From NCBI GenBank assembly GCA_910890315.1, contig CAJVGD010000007.1, forward strand, positions 1 to 64,000: a stretch of DNA of 64,000 nucleotides, read 5' to 3'. Shown one piece after another: positions 14,301 through 25,763 of the stretch. Below the pieces are notes generated by a model, which was not told the DNA's origin, ran no database searches, and was given only the letters and a program-made list of their open reading frames with translations. Position numbers and translations under genes: made by a program. The first letter of the stretch is position 1. Each line of letters begins with the position of its first letter. The stretch comes from Serendipita indica DSM 11827 (Eukaryota; Basidiomycota; Agaricomycetes; Sebacinales; Serendipitaceae).

Positions 14301-14400
14301 GGGTCCTCAAAATCCGATAGGGGCATAATCGTAAAATGAGATATGTGCGCCCTTGGGTAGCGGAGCCGGCGGATCCAGGTCTGAATTCACCCAAATCAGC
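11391..14400. other. Unique insert between NLR copies B and C; possible gene fragments only
   Basis: About 3 kb that is mostly absent from the other NLR spacer. It has no intact gene that I can support. Short coding-looking stretches occur at 12704-12889 on the plus strand (with SLMPDGKLLLVSHH), continued in other frames to about 13175, and at 13402-13632 on the minus strand (with GDIEYMMHLVDQVYAKGW). They look like remnants of one or two genes, but I do not recognise the families. A short (TA)n run lies near 13236. The last 250 bp (from about 14155) match the flank of NLR copy A near 5545-5645. Confidence 0.4.
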
Positions 14401-14471
14401 TATATACGGCAGCCAGATGTAAGAAAGTCTCAACGTTTATACTTCTTGATACACCTGTGCAGAGATGACAG

Positions 14472-17400
14472 CTATGCATTGACAGAGAGGTGGGATTGAA
14501 GGGCCACCTCGATTTGCTGCAGCTTCTGAGCAATGAATTCTTGTTCTTCCTTGTTTTGTAGCTCTTTCCAAAGCCGCAGTTGGTCCTCCCTAATGATTTT
14601 TGATTCCTCATATCGGCCTCGATCGAACAAAAATTTGGCCAAGTTACCCAACTCTAGCGCATACTCTCGCCCGGCGCCTCTGTGCAGCTCTTTGGCAAGT
14701 TTTATATGAGTACGAAAGGCCTCCTCCGCCTCATCTAACATCTCCTGCCGTGCCAGTACCTCTGCGACTCTCCGATGCGCCGTTACTATCTCTCCCTTGT
14801 CTCCACCATCCATAGTGCGGTGGATTTCCATCACCTCAGCGATGGGAGGCACAGCAAGATGATAGAGCCCCCTCATTTGCAGACACTGAACTACCCAACA
14901 AAGATCTGTGCATACCGCAGGGTGATTTGGTCCCAGAGTTGCCTTTCGCCGGAGATAGACATCATGCCAGAGCTCCTCAGACTCCTCATACCGCTTTTGT
15001 TCATACACACATCGTGCAACACAGAGGAGGGAGGAAATTTGGCTAGCATCCTCTCTGCCCAAGGCTTCCTTTGAGTTGCTGACGTTCTCACGAAAGAGGG
15101 ACTCTGCGTGGGAATAGTCTCCTTGATGATAGTAGCAATATGCTAGTCTTTCGCGCGTGTCGGTGGTGAAGGAATGAAGCCTTCCGAACCGTTCAATGAC
15201 TTTTTCGAGAGCCGCTGAGAGAATGGCTCGTGCTTCGTCGTATCTCCGTTGAGAAATAAGGCATGAGCCAAGCATCCTCATTATAAACACCAACTCATAC
15301 TGCCCTGACCCTTTCAGGCCCTCTCCAATCTTGGCATACTGCCTCAGCAGTGATTCGAGTTCCGCTTTCTTGTCTAATTTCCGGAGGAGGTAGGCGAGCT
15401 TCAAGACTGTAGCGAGATTACGAGCTGAGAGGTGGCCGTATAGTTGACTTCCTGCTTCAAGGAGCTCCCAGTAGGCACGTTCTGCTTGTTGGTACTTCCC
15501 TTGCAGCTCGTATACATGAGCTTGAAAAGCAAGGATTGAGGTGTCCCCCACTCGCGTATTGGTGTCGATTTTGGAGCAAGTTTCTAGCAGATTATTCAGT
15601 TGTTCCTTCTTCTCGTCCATATCGGCGTAGCAGTCAAGTAAAGCTTTGGTCGTCTCGAGGGTCCATGCATGGAGAGATCCATACAATTTCGTCCGTATAT
15701 CCATAATTTTTTCCAATATGATGCATGCTTCATCGTATCCTCGTCGTCCTTTGATCAGATTCTCTGCTAAACACAGCATAGACCGCTGGGTATCAATATG
15801 AGTAGATCCCAAAACTTCCCGCCGAATTTCGTAGGCCGTTCGGAATAGATCCACAATTTCCTCGAGTCGTGTGTCTTGTAGGTCGAGGCTTTGTGCTACG
15901 GAGCACATAGCGCGGGCAGTAAAAGCGGTTCTAGGTTCTCCTAGAGATAGCCGCGTGTCTAAAACTGTGCGAGATAGTTGCTCCATCCTTTTGTAATTAT
16001 AAACGCCAATTTGCGCCTCCGCAAGATGGAGAAGCGCCCCGCTACTCCGAAGATCCAAATCGCCATACGCAGCACGAACAGTTTGATAGACGCCCTCCCA
16101 GATGGCAACGTACCTCTCTGAGGTATCACCTGGTTCGAGCAGTTCGGCTAGAGCTCCTCTGTCGTTCACATGGAGCGAGTTTATCTCGGCTATGAAGTGA
16201 CGGGCATGTGAGAAAAGCTGTCTCTCGATGTCTACGCCATCATTATCATCCACCACACAGGTAAGCAGCCGTAGAGCCGCGGCTTTATTCCGTCGCCTTT
16301 CCTCGTCACTCTGACGATCGTACGCCCACGCGTGTAGAAGGGGATGAAAGCGTAGGTGGTTATCCGAGTAAATTGATACGATTGTGATTAACGATGATTG
16401 TTGCAGCTCCTCGATGATTAAGTCCAGCTCAAGCTCCTCAAATTTCTCGTTTGGGACCATGAGTTGTCTAAGGAGGTTGATGGATTCTTCAAAGTCAGGT
16501 CCTCTATCCATAAGCTTGTATTCCTCGTGCAAAAAGTCTTTGGAGCCGGCGAGACTGATCACCGATCGAGGAAAGCCGGTGTAGTGAAAGAAGCATAGTA
16601 TTGAAAGGAGGCCCAGAGCCCGCTCCGACAAAGAGGAGAGTGTCGTGTCAAATGCCGCGTAAACACTGTGCTTGTACCGCAGCTTGTCCCGCTGAGCCGT
16701 CGTTAGTTTCAACAGCATAGGACGACTGGTCGTGAGTCGGTTGAGATATGTGTCGAGGCATTGATGTTTGCGAATATAGCATCCCGCCTGGATAACGGCA
16801 ATCGGCAGGTATTCGAATTCTTCCACAATCGCCATTGCCAGTTCTCGCTGGTACAGAGTTGGCCGCCCAGTCGGGGCAAGCGCAGACGTCAGAAGCGCGT
16901 GGCACGCTTCGTCCTTTGTCATGGACGCCAACTTGAAGTGGTCCTTCGGAGAGATGGATTCGAGCTGAGCATTGCGGCTCGTGATGATAATCGTACCATG
17001 GTCGCAAGCAGGGAGCAAGGAGCCAATGTCGAGATCTGGATCATCCGCGTTGTCGAGAATGAGGCACCAATAGGCTGTGAGAACCTCATTTGGCTCGGCA
17101 AGAGCCTGGACAGCGCTGTTCAGGTCGGATCCCTGGAAGGAGCGGTCGGCGCACTTGAGCCGGGTTACAAGGTCCGTCTCAACGCTCTTTTCTGACGATG
17201 CATCAATAAATAAGATGTGCTGAAAACTAATAATGAATGTCAGCTGTAAGCACAATGCCGGATCCTTCTCACCGTTCGGCATGGAGTCTTGCCCATGCGA
17301 TCACGATCTGAGTCTTGCCAGAGCCCCCCATCCCAGTGATAATTGACACCCTTTGTCGCATTTCTTCCTCAGAACCAAGAAGAGCCACATCCATATGATT

Positions 17401-18628
17401 CATTGGCACCTCTCGTTGGACAAAATAAGGCGAGAGAGGTGGCAGGCCAGCCATGGAAACTTTGGGTGGAGCCGTCGTTTCCGCTGGAACACAATCAGTG
17501 GTCAGAATAAACTTTGTCGTAGTGGCTTACAGATGCCCTTCAGCGTGAAGCGACTGCCCCTGTCTCGCGTTCTGACCATCTGATCCAGCAGTCGATCCGT
17601 CACTGGATGCTGCAAATAGTCCGAGGTGTGAGCGCAGAAAATACCAATGATCTCCTCCGACATTTCGGTGGCGACGGCCAGACTAGGGACAACGCTAAGG
17701 CGACTGTAGATGCCTGTTGTGCCGAGGCGCCGTTCGAGCTCGCGCGAGGTTGTCTCGATTTGCAGAAGATTTTCTTTGGCACCAGGAACTAGGCGTGAAG
17801 ACACTCCCGATCCTAGACTCAAAAGCAGCCCAACGTGCCTGTCCAGTCCGTAGAGTTGGCTGGCCTCTTGGATCGCTTGAACAGCTGGATTCGGATATGT
17901 GGCTTCAGCACTGACTATTTCATTCCTTTCCGCTTCGTTTCCGACTATGACCGATTGGAAGAGACCGGCAGTGGCCCAACAGGCGCAGATGGCGTCAATA
18001 AGCGAAGGATCATAGGAATATTGGTGAATTGGGTAGTTGCGGAACGCTCTCCAAGTAGCCATGCTCGACGTAGATGAATATCCCAGACAGCTTTGGGAAA
18101 TCAGCCTCGAGTCCGCAGGAGAAAGAGAACGTACATATTGGTTCCGCCGGCCTGACTCAAGAGTACACTTGGCTCGACGTTTTGCTCATCGAGAATACTT
18201 GCGAGAGCGTTGCGGAGTTTTGTTGAACGGGAGATTGCGTCCATGTCCTCGAGTGGGTACACTTCCTGACAGACGCGAGCGAACGCGGCGATGGAATCCT
18301 CGACGGACATTTTGAGAATCCCAAGGAATACTGCAATGGATCTGGATAGTGGCAAGATAAGAAGTCGAACTCTGCGATCGTCCTTCGTACCCAGCTGGTC
18401 CAACGGCAGTAATGAGATGGAAATGATCCTTTGGAAGCGCCTCGTGGTCAAGATCATGGTTTATACGATGCATGTACTCTCGTAGGATGTAGAGCTGTGA
18501 AATGCAGCGGCCATCTCCACCATCTGAGAACGGGCATAGGTCGGGGTGCACTGCGTCTACAGGAGAATGATATATTTACCTAGACTCAGAATGCGTATAT
18601 CTTCCGAAATATTCGTGGGCTGTGACAT
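14472..18628 (-). CDS. Patatin-like/NB-ARC/TPR NLR-like protein, copy C (intact)
   Basis: A diverged paralogue of copy B. Exons are 18628-18580, 18523-18391, 18341-18135, 18090-17531, 17483-17273 and 17226-14472. The first five have exactly the same lengths as in copy B (49, 133, 207, 560, 211) and the total is 3915 nt, so 1304 aa in frame. The start MSQPTNISEDIRILSL matches copy B. The oxyanion loop is DGGDGRC, the nucleophile elbow reads AVGPAG, and the Asp motif is again replaced by AEA followed by TYPNP. The P-loop GMGGSGKTQ, LILDNADD and the LPIAVIQAG motif are kept, followed by a long TPR-type region. Many differences from copy B are conservative at protein level (ILKEHDIDPN against ILDEQNVEPS), which points to selection on the protein. 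Function as a receptor or scaffold is inferred. Confidence 0.88.
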
Positions 18629-19001
18629 CTTTGAGTGGGTAAGACGCGTCCTGGATCCGGCAAGGTTCAAGTGGTCTGACAAAACAAGTATTGCCCGCCA
18701 GCTACACTTTACTACGACATCGTGTCTTACAATCAAACAGGATAGGATGCAGAGAATCGATCACATTAGCATACCCTAGTAATCGGCAGTATACTGTTTT
18801 ACCTATGTACAGCTCAAAAGTCGCATAACGCGCGGATACCGACCTGTAAGATGCGTAGGATGAAGGACTAGACTTCCAAGAAACGCGGAAAAATTGAGAT
18901 TGAAAAAAGGAATTGTCGAGAGTGACTATTTGTCGAGGTCGACTTTTGATGTTTGCGCTCTTGGTTACCGTCCACGGAATGACAACAAAATGGACAACCA
19001 T
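18629..19001. other. Short intergenic region upstream of NLR copy C and downstream of NSR1
   Basis: No gene is seen. It should contain the 5' leader and promoter of NLR copy C and the 3' end of the nucleolin-like gene, both on the minus strand. Confidence 0.5.
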
Positions 19002-21305
19002 CTAGTCGTCAAACGTCATCTTTTTGCCCTCGAACGCAGCCGCGCCGCCCGTGCGTGCGTTGCCGCCACCGCGAGAGTTATTCCCCCCACGTCCTCGATT
19101 CCCCCAGCCGTTTCCACGACTCGGTCCACCTCCTCGACCACCTCGGTCGCCGCCAAATCCACCTCGTCCACCACCTCGCGAGCCCCCACGTCCTCGATCG
19201 CCCCCACGTCCTCGACTGCCACCAAATCCACCTCGACCACCACTCGCACCACCAGCGTTATTGTTATCACGCGGTTGCGAAAAGTCGAGGCGAATGTTGC
19301 GTCCGGCAATATCCTTGCCGTTGAGTGCATTAAACGCCGACTTGGCATTCTCGACGCTCGTAAACTCGACGTACCCAAACCCTTTCATCTGACCCGTCTC
19401 GCGGTCAGTCGGGAGACGCACGCTCACGATATCACCGTGTTCGCCAAACGTCTCCCACAGCATATCCTCGTTTGCATTAAAGCTCACGTTGCCCACAAAG
19501 AGCACTTTGCTCTCAGCGCTCACAGTATCGCCAAACTGCTTCGCTCGGCCAGCTGGATTGGGTGTCTTGGGCGTGGCGGCGTTGACATTGACCGCACGGC
19601 CGTCAATCTCTTTGCCATTCATCTCGGCAATCGCCTTTTCGGCAGCCTCTGGCGTGGAGAATGAGACGTAGCCGAAGCCCTTGGAGCGACCGGTTTGACG
19701 ATCCATTTGCACCGATGCGCGCACGACTTCGCCGCACGCCTCGAATTCCGACTTGAGCCATTCGTCATCGACGTTCCAGCTCAATTTGCCCACAAATATG
19801 TTGCAATTCGCGTCCGAATTGCCTTGTGCAGCTGCCGCACCGCCGTCTGCGAGCTTGACCTTTTTGGCGTTTGCTGGAGCAGACGCCTCTTCCGCTTTAC
19901 GTTTCTTCGATGGAGCTAGAGAGTTTTTATGAGCTTTGGTCATCAACCAGGGAGTGAATACGTACGTTCAGCCTTTACTGGCTTGGCGTCTTCCATTTCT
20001 GTATCGCTACTCCCGCTGGACGAGTCGTCAGACTCCGACTCCGACTCGGAAGAGTCCGAGTCCGAATCCGCTTTGGCCTTCTTGGCAGCGGCAGGTTTCG
20101 AGTCACCCATCTTGGAGTCGCCATCGCTATCCTCTTCGCTATCGTCACTACTCGAGGAAGAACTGTTGCTATCACTAGCATCTGAAACCGTCGGTGGCGG
20201 ACCCTTGACAGGTGACATGGCCTTGACCGCATCCTTTGCCTTTGCCGCTGCACCGTTGACCTTGGCGCCAATTCCTGCTCGTGTTTGCGTAGCATCAGAT
20301 TCAGAAGCCGAATCCGAAGATTGAGATTCGGAGTCGGAGTCAGAACCCTTCTTCGCGGTCGTCGTCGCTGCCTTGACTTGGGCCGCCTTTGGTTTCTCGA
20401 CCTCGGATTCCGATTCCGATTCCGATTCAGACGAAGATGACTCGGATTCGGATTCGGACGAAGACTTCTTCGCGGCAGGTGCAGCCTTTTTGGGAGGCGA
20501 CTTTGCCTTTGCGCTCGGGGCTGCAGCCTTGGCGGCAGGCTTTGCGTTCTGGCCGATTATTCAACATGCGAGTATAGAAAAGGGGTCGCACTTACGGCTT
20601 TTCCATTCACCTTGGGTGCAGGCTTCGCGTCAGACTCGGACTCAGACTCACTTTCTGAGGAATCGCTCTCAGATTCGCTGGACTCGCTAGAGGAAGCAGC
20701 CTTGGCGTTTCCTTTAGCAGCCTGAGTAGAATATTAGAAGCAGATAAACCGTGTCGAGTTAATAACCGACCTGAGCGCCGTTAGCCTTTGCGGCCACCTT
20801 TGGTACTGGCTTTGTCTCTTCTTCGCTGCTCGATTCGCTAGAGTCTTCGGAGCTAGACTCTGCGCTTGATTCATCCTTTTGTACGGGCTTGCTCTATACA
20901 CAATATGAGAGACATTTGAGCCACGGCAGAAACTACTTTACCTTGCCGTTGGACTTTGCTTTTTCGGGTGCCTTGGCGGCAGATGTTGCCTGGATAGAGC
21001 GAAAAAGATCAGATTGGCATGATTCAAGGACCAGAATGATGCGCCTTTACCTTATCCTAGAGCGAACCGGGTGTATCAGCTCATGTCCGAGACTACGGGA
21101 CTAGGCATGATCTACACACCTTTTTACCAGCGAGACCGTTTGCAATGATCTCTGCAGATGACTTTGCAGCCTTTGCGGCCGTCGCCACCTTTGCCCCAGC
21201 ACTTTTTCCTGCGGCGAGAGTGGATGTTGCCTTTGCGGGCGCTGCCTTGGCCGCCTTTGATGGCTTTTCAGATCCTTTTGTTGTAGTCTTTGGTCCTTTG
21301 GCCAT
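19002..21305 (-). CDS. NSR1: Nucleolin-like RRM/RGG protein (Nsr1/Gar2 type)
   Basis: A nucleolar RNA-binding protein of the nucleolin family, which acts in pre-rRNA processing and small-subunit assembly. The N-terminus (MAKGPKTTTKGSEK from 21305) is Lys/Ala-rich, followed by alternating Ser/Asp/Glu-rich acidic tracts and basic Lys/Ala/Pro segments spread over several small exons. A basic PSKKRKAEE segment suits a nuclear signal. Two RRM domains follow: the first has the RNP2-like NIFVGKLSW and RNP1-like SKGFGYVSF, the second has VLFVGNVSF and MKGFGYVEF. The C-terminus is an RGG/Gly-rich tail ending MTFDD. The last intron is 19916-19965 (50 bp, donor gtacgt, acceptor ctctag). A 6-nt exon appears at 21051-21056. 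The domain order, acidic N-terminus then two RRMs then RGG, matches yeast Nsr1 and fission-yeast Gar2. The N-terminal exon structure is less certain than the RRM part. Confidence 0.9.
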
Positions 21306-21697
21306 TTTTAAGAGCAGGCGAGATGGGAGGAGCAAAAGGCAATGGTCGAGTGAGGAGCAAAAACCTGAGCTGCCACCCACAACTGAGCGTTTCAACTTGC
21401 TGGGCTATGGCGGCCCGGCAGTAGAAAAGTATAATATTTACATTCCAAGTTTGTTAATCTGCAGAGAGCGGCTGGTATCGCAAGTCAAAGGCGATTCGAG
21501 AGGACCAGCTACGGCAAAGGCTGAGCTACAGAACAAAGAGGTAACAAATCAAAGCCACTCTTATATCTTGACCCTCTCCTGATATGTAGATACACCAGTC
21601 CATATCTCTGTTCCTACATTTATACAATATGCTTGCTTCAAAAGCGACCCATCACCTCCCATGAACTTGCCTTCGACCAACTCTCCGCTAAAAGGAA
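21306..21697. promoter_or_regulatory. Divergent intergenic region between NSR1 and F-box gene
   Basis: The two genes start away from each other about 390 bp apart, so their promoters must lie here. I see no clear TATA box and no other gene. Confidence 0.5.
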
Positions 21698-23461
21698 ATG
21701 CACATCAATGACCTCAACGATGACGCCCTGCTTCAAATATTCATGATCCTGTCTCGAGAGGATGTCAATGGAGCCTTTATGCTTCTTCCTGTCTGCGCAC
21801 GATGGGAGTCCCTCGCACTTCAGAGTCCCTCGCTTTGGAGATACTTCACCCTGGCTGACGATATAGAAGATTTGGAGGCACGCCTACACATCTGCACTGC
21901 ATTGGCTCCAGATTTGCCCCTGGTTGTAAGAGCACTTGTCCCAGTCCATCCGCGAAATTTTATGATTGTTCTGAACCATCGGGTCCTGCGACTTGATATC
22001 TACTCGAAGCTACGCTGCCGCACAGATATGGGGAGAGATATCTCCGCAATTTACTACCCTTTGGGAAAGTACAGAACAGTGAATGAAGTTCTTTGGTACG
22101 GAGATAAGAAGGAGCCCCAAGTCATAGATATTCTCTACTCAAGTGATCATTACTTTGATGGGGCACTCGAAGATCTCCCTTCCTCATTTACAAAAGTGCT
22201 TAGGGCCCACCCGCCTGTGCTCTTGACGGACATTTGCATTAGTGATAGGCGCGAATCTCAGAAAATACCCGGACATATCTTCATGAGGTGCATTCAAGAC
22301 ATGCCTCATCTCCGTACCCTGGCAATTCGCGAAGAAACACTGCACTGGGAGAAAGCAGAGGCCCCACAATATACATTTCCCCTCTTGGAGCAGTTGGACT
22401 ACTATTTTACGCCATCTGCGCGAACGAGAGAGCCTCGCTTATCACTTATCTTACCCAAGCTTTCGCATCTTCAAATTGCCACAAGTTATACCCTCATTCC
22501 ACTCTCTATGCGCCGATTCACGGGATTCAAAGCCTTATACAAGCTACGCATGACGGTCGTGGAACTTACTATACCATCAGACTCATTTGCTTCAGCGGTC
22601 ACGTCAATTAGCCATATTGCGTTCTTTCAACTGGACCTATCCCAGTATGATCGCGCTGGGAGTTTCGAGAAGCAGCTCCTAGGCCGGATTGATCGTGGCC
22701 TGGCTCAAATCTCGAAAAATGTAATAGTCGGAGAGTGGAGCATATCTGTTAACACTACGGGTCTCCGATGTATTGACTGGATGCGCGTACCCTTCAGCTC
22801 TGTCAACTTAGTATGTGCGGGTTTAGGATCTCGTGCAGAAGATGCGCAAATTCCAGTGGCTACAACAGGTGAAGCAACTCCAGAAAGACGTGTTTACGAC
22901 TTGCTATGCATTGAGACCAGTTTTCCTCTCAATAGCGCGATTCTAAGCAGGCTTCCGGCTGCCCGTCGCATGATTGTATCCTGCGGAGCTTTGAGTCAAT
23001 ATGTTGCCATCCAGAATGACTTCCCTGGTCCCTTGACCACGTATCTGAGGGAGCTTTACGTAGACAGGCGCTGTTACAGGCCTTTTCTTGGAGTCCGAGG
23101 AGAACCAAAGATGCATCGTTTCACCTCGCTTACTCGTCTCCACGTTCCGCTGGGTGTAGCGGAGATGCTTATAACTCGAAACCAGCTTCCTACTTTGGAA
23201 GAGCTTGTTATTTTGTCCAGGAAAATGGACACCGAGGCTGAATTGGACGAGAGCTTGGAAATTATGCTCAAGCTCTTTCTCCAAAGGTTCCACCGGGCCT
23301 CGTTCTTGCACGTCTACATACCTTGGGCGTTGACTGGTGGCCGCAATGGGACCTCGTCGAGATGTTTCTTGTGGAGTGGCGACGACGACAAAAAATGGAT
23401 AGAGTTTTTACGCTCAAGCTTCCTTCGAGACCGCAGATATTGGTCCTGGAATCACTCGTAG
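21698..23461 (+). CDS. F-box protein with LRR-like C-terminus
   Basis: A likely substrate-recognition subunit of an SCF ubiquitin ligase. The protein opens MHINDLNDDALLQIFMIL and continues VCARWESLALQSPSLWRYF, a typical fungal F-box (residues about 2-50) with its Leu-x-x-Ile/Leu and Trp positions. The rest has irregular leucine-rich segments like the degenerate LRRs of many basidiomycete F-box proteins. The 587-aa frame has no intron. Near its end the coding signal seems to move to another frame: from about 23310 a second frame reads DWWPQWDLVEMFLVEWRR and stays open to 23682. The true C-terminus may therefore be longer, through a small indel or an intron I could not place. The substrate is unknown. 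Confidence 0.72.
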   Translation: MHINDLNDDALLQIFMILSREDVNGAFMLLPVCARWESLALQSPSLWRYFTLADDIEDLEARLHICTALAPDLPLVVRALVPVHPRNFMIVLNHRVLRLDIYSKLRCRTDMGRDISAIYYPLGKYRTVNEVLWYGDKKEPQVIDILYSSDHYFDGALEDLPSSFTKVLRAHPPVLLTDICISDRRESQKIPGHIFMRCIQDMPHLRTLAIREETLHWEKAEAPQYTFPLLEQLDYYFTPSARTREPRLSLILPKLSHLQIATSYTLIPLSMRRFTGFKALYKLRMTVVELTIPSDSFASAVTSISHIAFFQLDLSQYDRAGSFEKQLLGRIDRGLAQISKNVIVGEWSISVNTTGLRCIDWMRVPFSSVNLVCAGLGSRAEDAQIPVATTGEATPERRVYDLLCIETSFPLNSAILSRLPAARRMIVSCGALSQYVAIQNDFPGPLTTYLRELYVDRRCYRPFLGVRGEPKMHRFTSLTRLHVPLGVAEMLITRNQLPTLEELVILSRKMDTEAELDESLEIMLKLFLQRFHRASFLHVYIPWALTGGRNGTSSRCFLWSGDDDKKWIEFLRSSFLRDRRYWSWNHS

Positions 23462-23929
23462 ACATTCTGAATGGAAGGAAAGCTCGACACCCCCTTCCAG
23501 CGACCAGCGAACACCAGATTGGCGTCGTCGACGGCTCTTGCTGGAAATGCTTTCGGAGTGGGTACAAGTGCAACGGAGAAAGTCACCCAATCCGCTACTT
23601 CTTTGAGCCCGATGAGCTCTTTGGCGTAACGAAGAACACCTATCTAGGAGAATTTGTAAGCTTTATCGTTGAATGCCGTTGAATAGAGCTCTAACGAGTT
23701 GATTTAGGAATAGTAATAGTAATCGGCACCCTTCTGTTAGCTTGTGTATTCTGCGAACCCGAGATGAATTGGATCTCGCTCTCTCACTCTCTCCAGAGAC
23801 CGTTCTGGTAACCACAAGAACACATTCCGGACCATAAGTATACCTGACGTTGAGTGTGAGTAAGCCCTCTGTGCATCTTCGCACGTCCGCGTGGTCCACT
23901 CCTGAACCTGCCCACAACACCTGATTACG

Positions 23930-25763
23930 ATGGGCCGTCTCCTAGCACTCACCCAGGCGGCTCTTTTCCTCATAGGAGTCTGCTCTCAGTCGATAGCCAC
24001 GCCTCATTTCCCGCCTCGTCCTCCTGCTGGCTACGGAGCGGCCAATGCAGTGAATTGGCGAGATGAAAGCCCTTTATCGTCTCCACCAGAGATAATTCTC
24101 GGCCCTACTCACAACCTAGAGGACATTCCAGTTCGAGAGGTCGATTCCGACGCTGGGGTTTTCGACTTGCATTCGGTGTCTGACGAGGTTTACACGCGCG
24201 TTAGTCACCCCATGTTTCCGCATCATAGTCTACGAATCAAATCTTCGAAAGGATGGTGTGACTCTGTCCAGTATGTCCATTCTTTCTCGCGACGTCGCGC
24301 ATAACATGTTTTGCTTGCAGGTCTTACACAGGTTATATCGACATTGGAGCCAAGCACCTGTTTTTCTACTTCTTTGAATCGCGCTCTCCTTCTTCAGACG
24401 TGATTCTTTGGACCAATGGCGGGCCAGGCTGCTCCTCGTCGCTGGGATTGTTCATGGAGCTCGGACCTTGCCAGATTCTTTCTGCGGATGACGTCGATTC
24501 ACCCAAGTTTAATCCTTACTCCTGGAACAACAATGCGTCCGTCATCTTCATCGACCAGCCTATAGGCGTCGGCTTTTCCTACGCCGACTACGGCGAACAT
24601 GTCGGACGGACAGAGGAGGCTGCAAAGGACGTGGCCGCCTTTGTTGCCATCTTCTTCGAAAAGTTTATCTTCAAGAAGAGCACGACCGACGTCAAGTTTC
24701 ACCTCGCCGGTGAGAGCTATGGTGGACGATATCTTCCAGTCTTCGCCGCGGAGATTATGGACCAAAATGCATTTTTGAAAAGAGCTGGATTCGCGCCCAT
24801 ACCGCTTGATTCGGTGATGATTGGAAATGGTATCACAGACTCATTCACGTAAGACGGCCTTGTCAGCAGAGATTGCTTACTTATTTTCTTAGAATGGCGA
24901 CAAGCTACTACGACGTCACGTGTACCAATGCTTCACTTCAACCCCTTCTTCCCATTTCGACCTGTGCGCGGATGCGTCGTGCAGTACGTAGCTCTTCCAT
25001 GGCCAACCCTGTCTCACAGTCAACCTTTTTAGATTCCGAGATGCAAGGAAATGCTCAAAGCGGAATGTATAGATCGATTCGATACGATGAGTTGCGCCGC
25101 CGCTTCTGAAGCTTGCGATGCGGAGCTCGCCGCTCCGTTCTGGTCGAGTGGCCTGAACCCGTACGACATATCAAAGGAATGTGACGGCCCAATCGAAGAG
25201 ACACTCTGCTACCCTATCACGAAACACATTGCCAAATATCTCAATCTCCCCGAGACACGCAAGATGCTCGGCGTCAGCAAGAACGTCCATACATTTAGAG
25301 GATGCAGTGATGCAGTCGGGATCGATTTCCAGAGCCACCTTGATGGAATGAGACAAACGGCGCTATATGTCGAACAACTGCTCGAGAGAGGAGTCAGAGT
25401 TCTTATCTACGTCGGAACATATGACTGGATTTGGTGAGATTATTGCGGTAGAACCACCTCGTTGACTGACGAGCGAGTAGCAATCACGTCGGAAACTACC
25501 GCTGGACGGCTGAGCTGCCATGGTCTGGGCATGATGCCTTTAACGCTCAAGAGCTACGCGAGTGGAAGGTCGACGGAGAAGTCGCTGGCATGACGAGAAA
25601 TGCCAGCGGGTTGACATTTGCCACTGTCTTTGCAGCTGGGCATATGGTACGATGGAATGTCACTACCAGACGCGACGTGATTAACCGTTTCAAGGTTCCG
25701 TATGATAAGCCGAAGCAGGCTCTGACAATGTTGAACCGCTGGCTAGCCGGACAGGAGCTATAA
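23930..25763 (+). CDS. Secreted serine carboxypeptidase (peptidase family S10)
   Basis: A serine carboxypeptidase that removes C-terminal residues from peptides, in the vacuole or outside the cell. The start [20 protein letters not shown] is a clear signal peptide. The family motif [13 protein letters not shown] follows the first intron. The nucleophile motif is [10 protein letters not shown], the catalytic Asp lies in VGTYDWICNHVGN and the His in FAAGHMV. Introns are 24271-24320, 24849-24892, 24984-25032 and 25434-25480, all GT-AG, and all five exons join in frame. The second exon carries the Ser region; the short fourth intron sits directly after the Asp motif. The overall length fits S10 enzymes. 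There are several Asn-X-Thr/Ser sites (for example TCTNAS and TRNAS), as expected for a secreted glycoprotein. It looks intact. Confidence 0.93.

Noticed and set aside
19024-19392. Plus-strand Pro/Arg-rich and His/Ser-rich frames opposite the RRM gene
   Set aside because: They are antisense shadows of the RGG tail of the nucleolin-like protein.
20380-20460. Short gattcc repeats as a microsatellite feature
   Set aside because: They are in frame and encode the Ser/Asp/Glu-rich tract of the nucleolin-like protein, so they are coding rather than a separate element.
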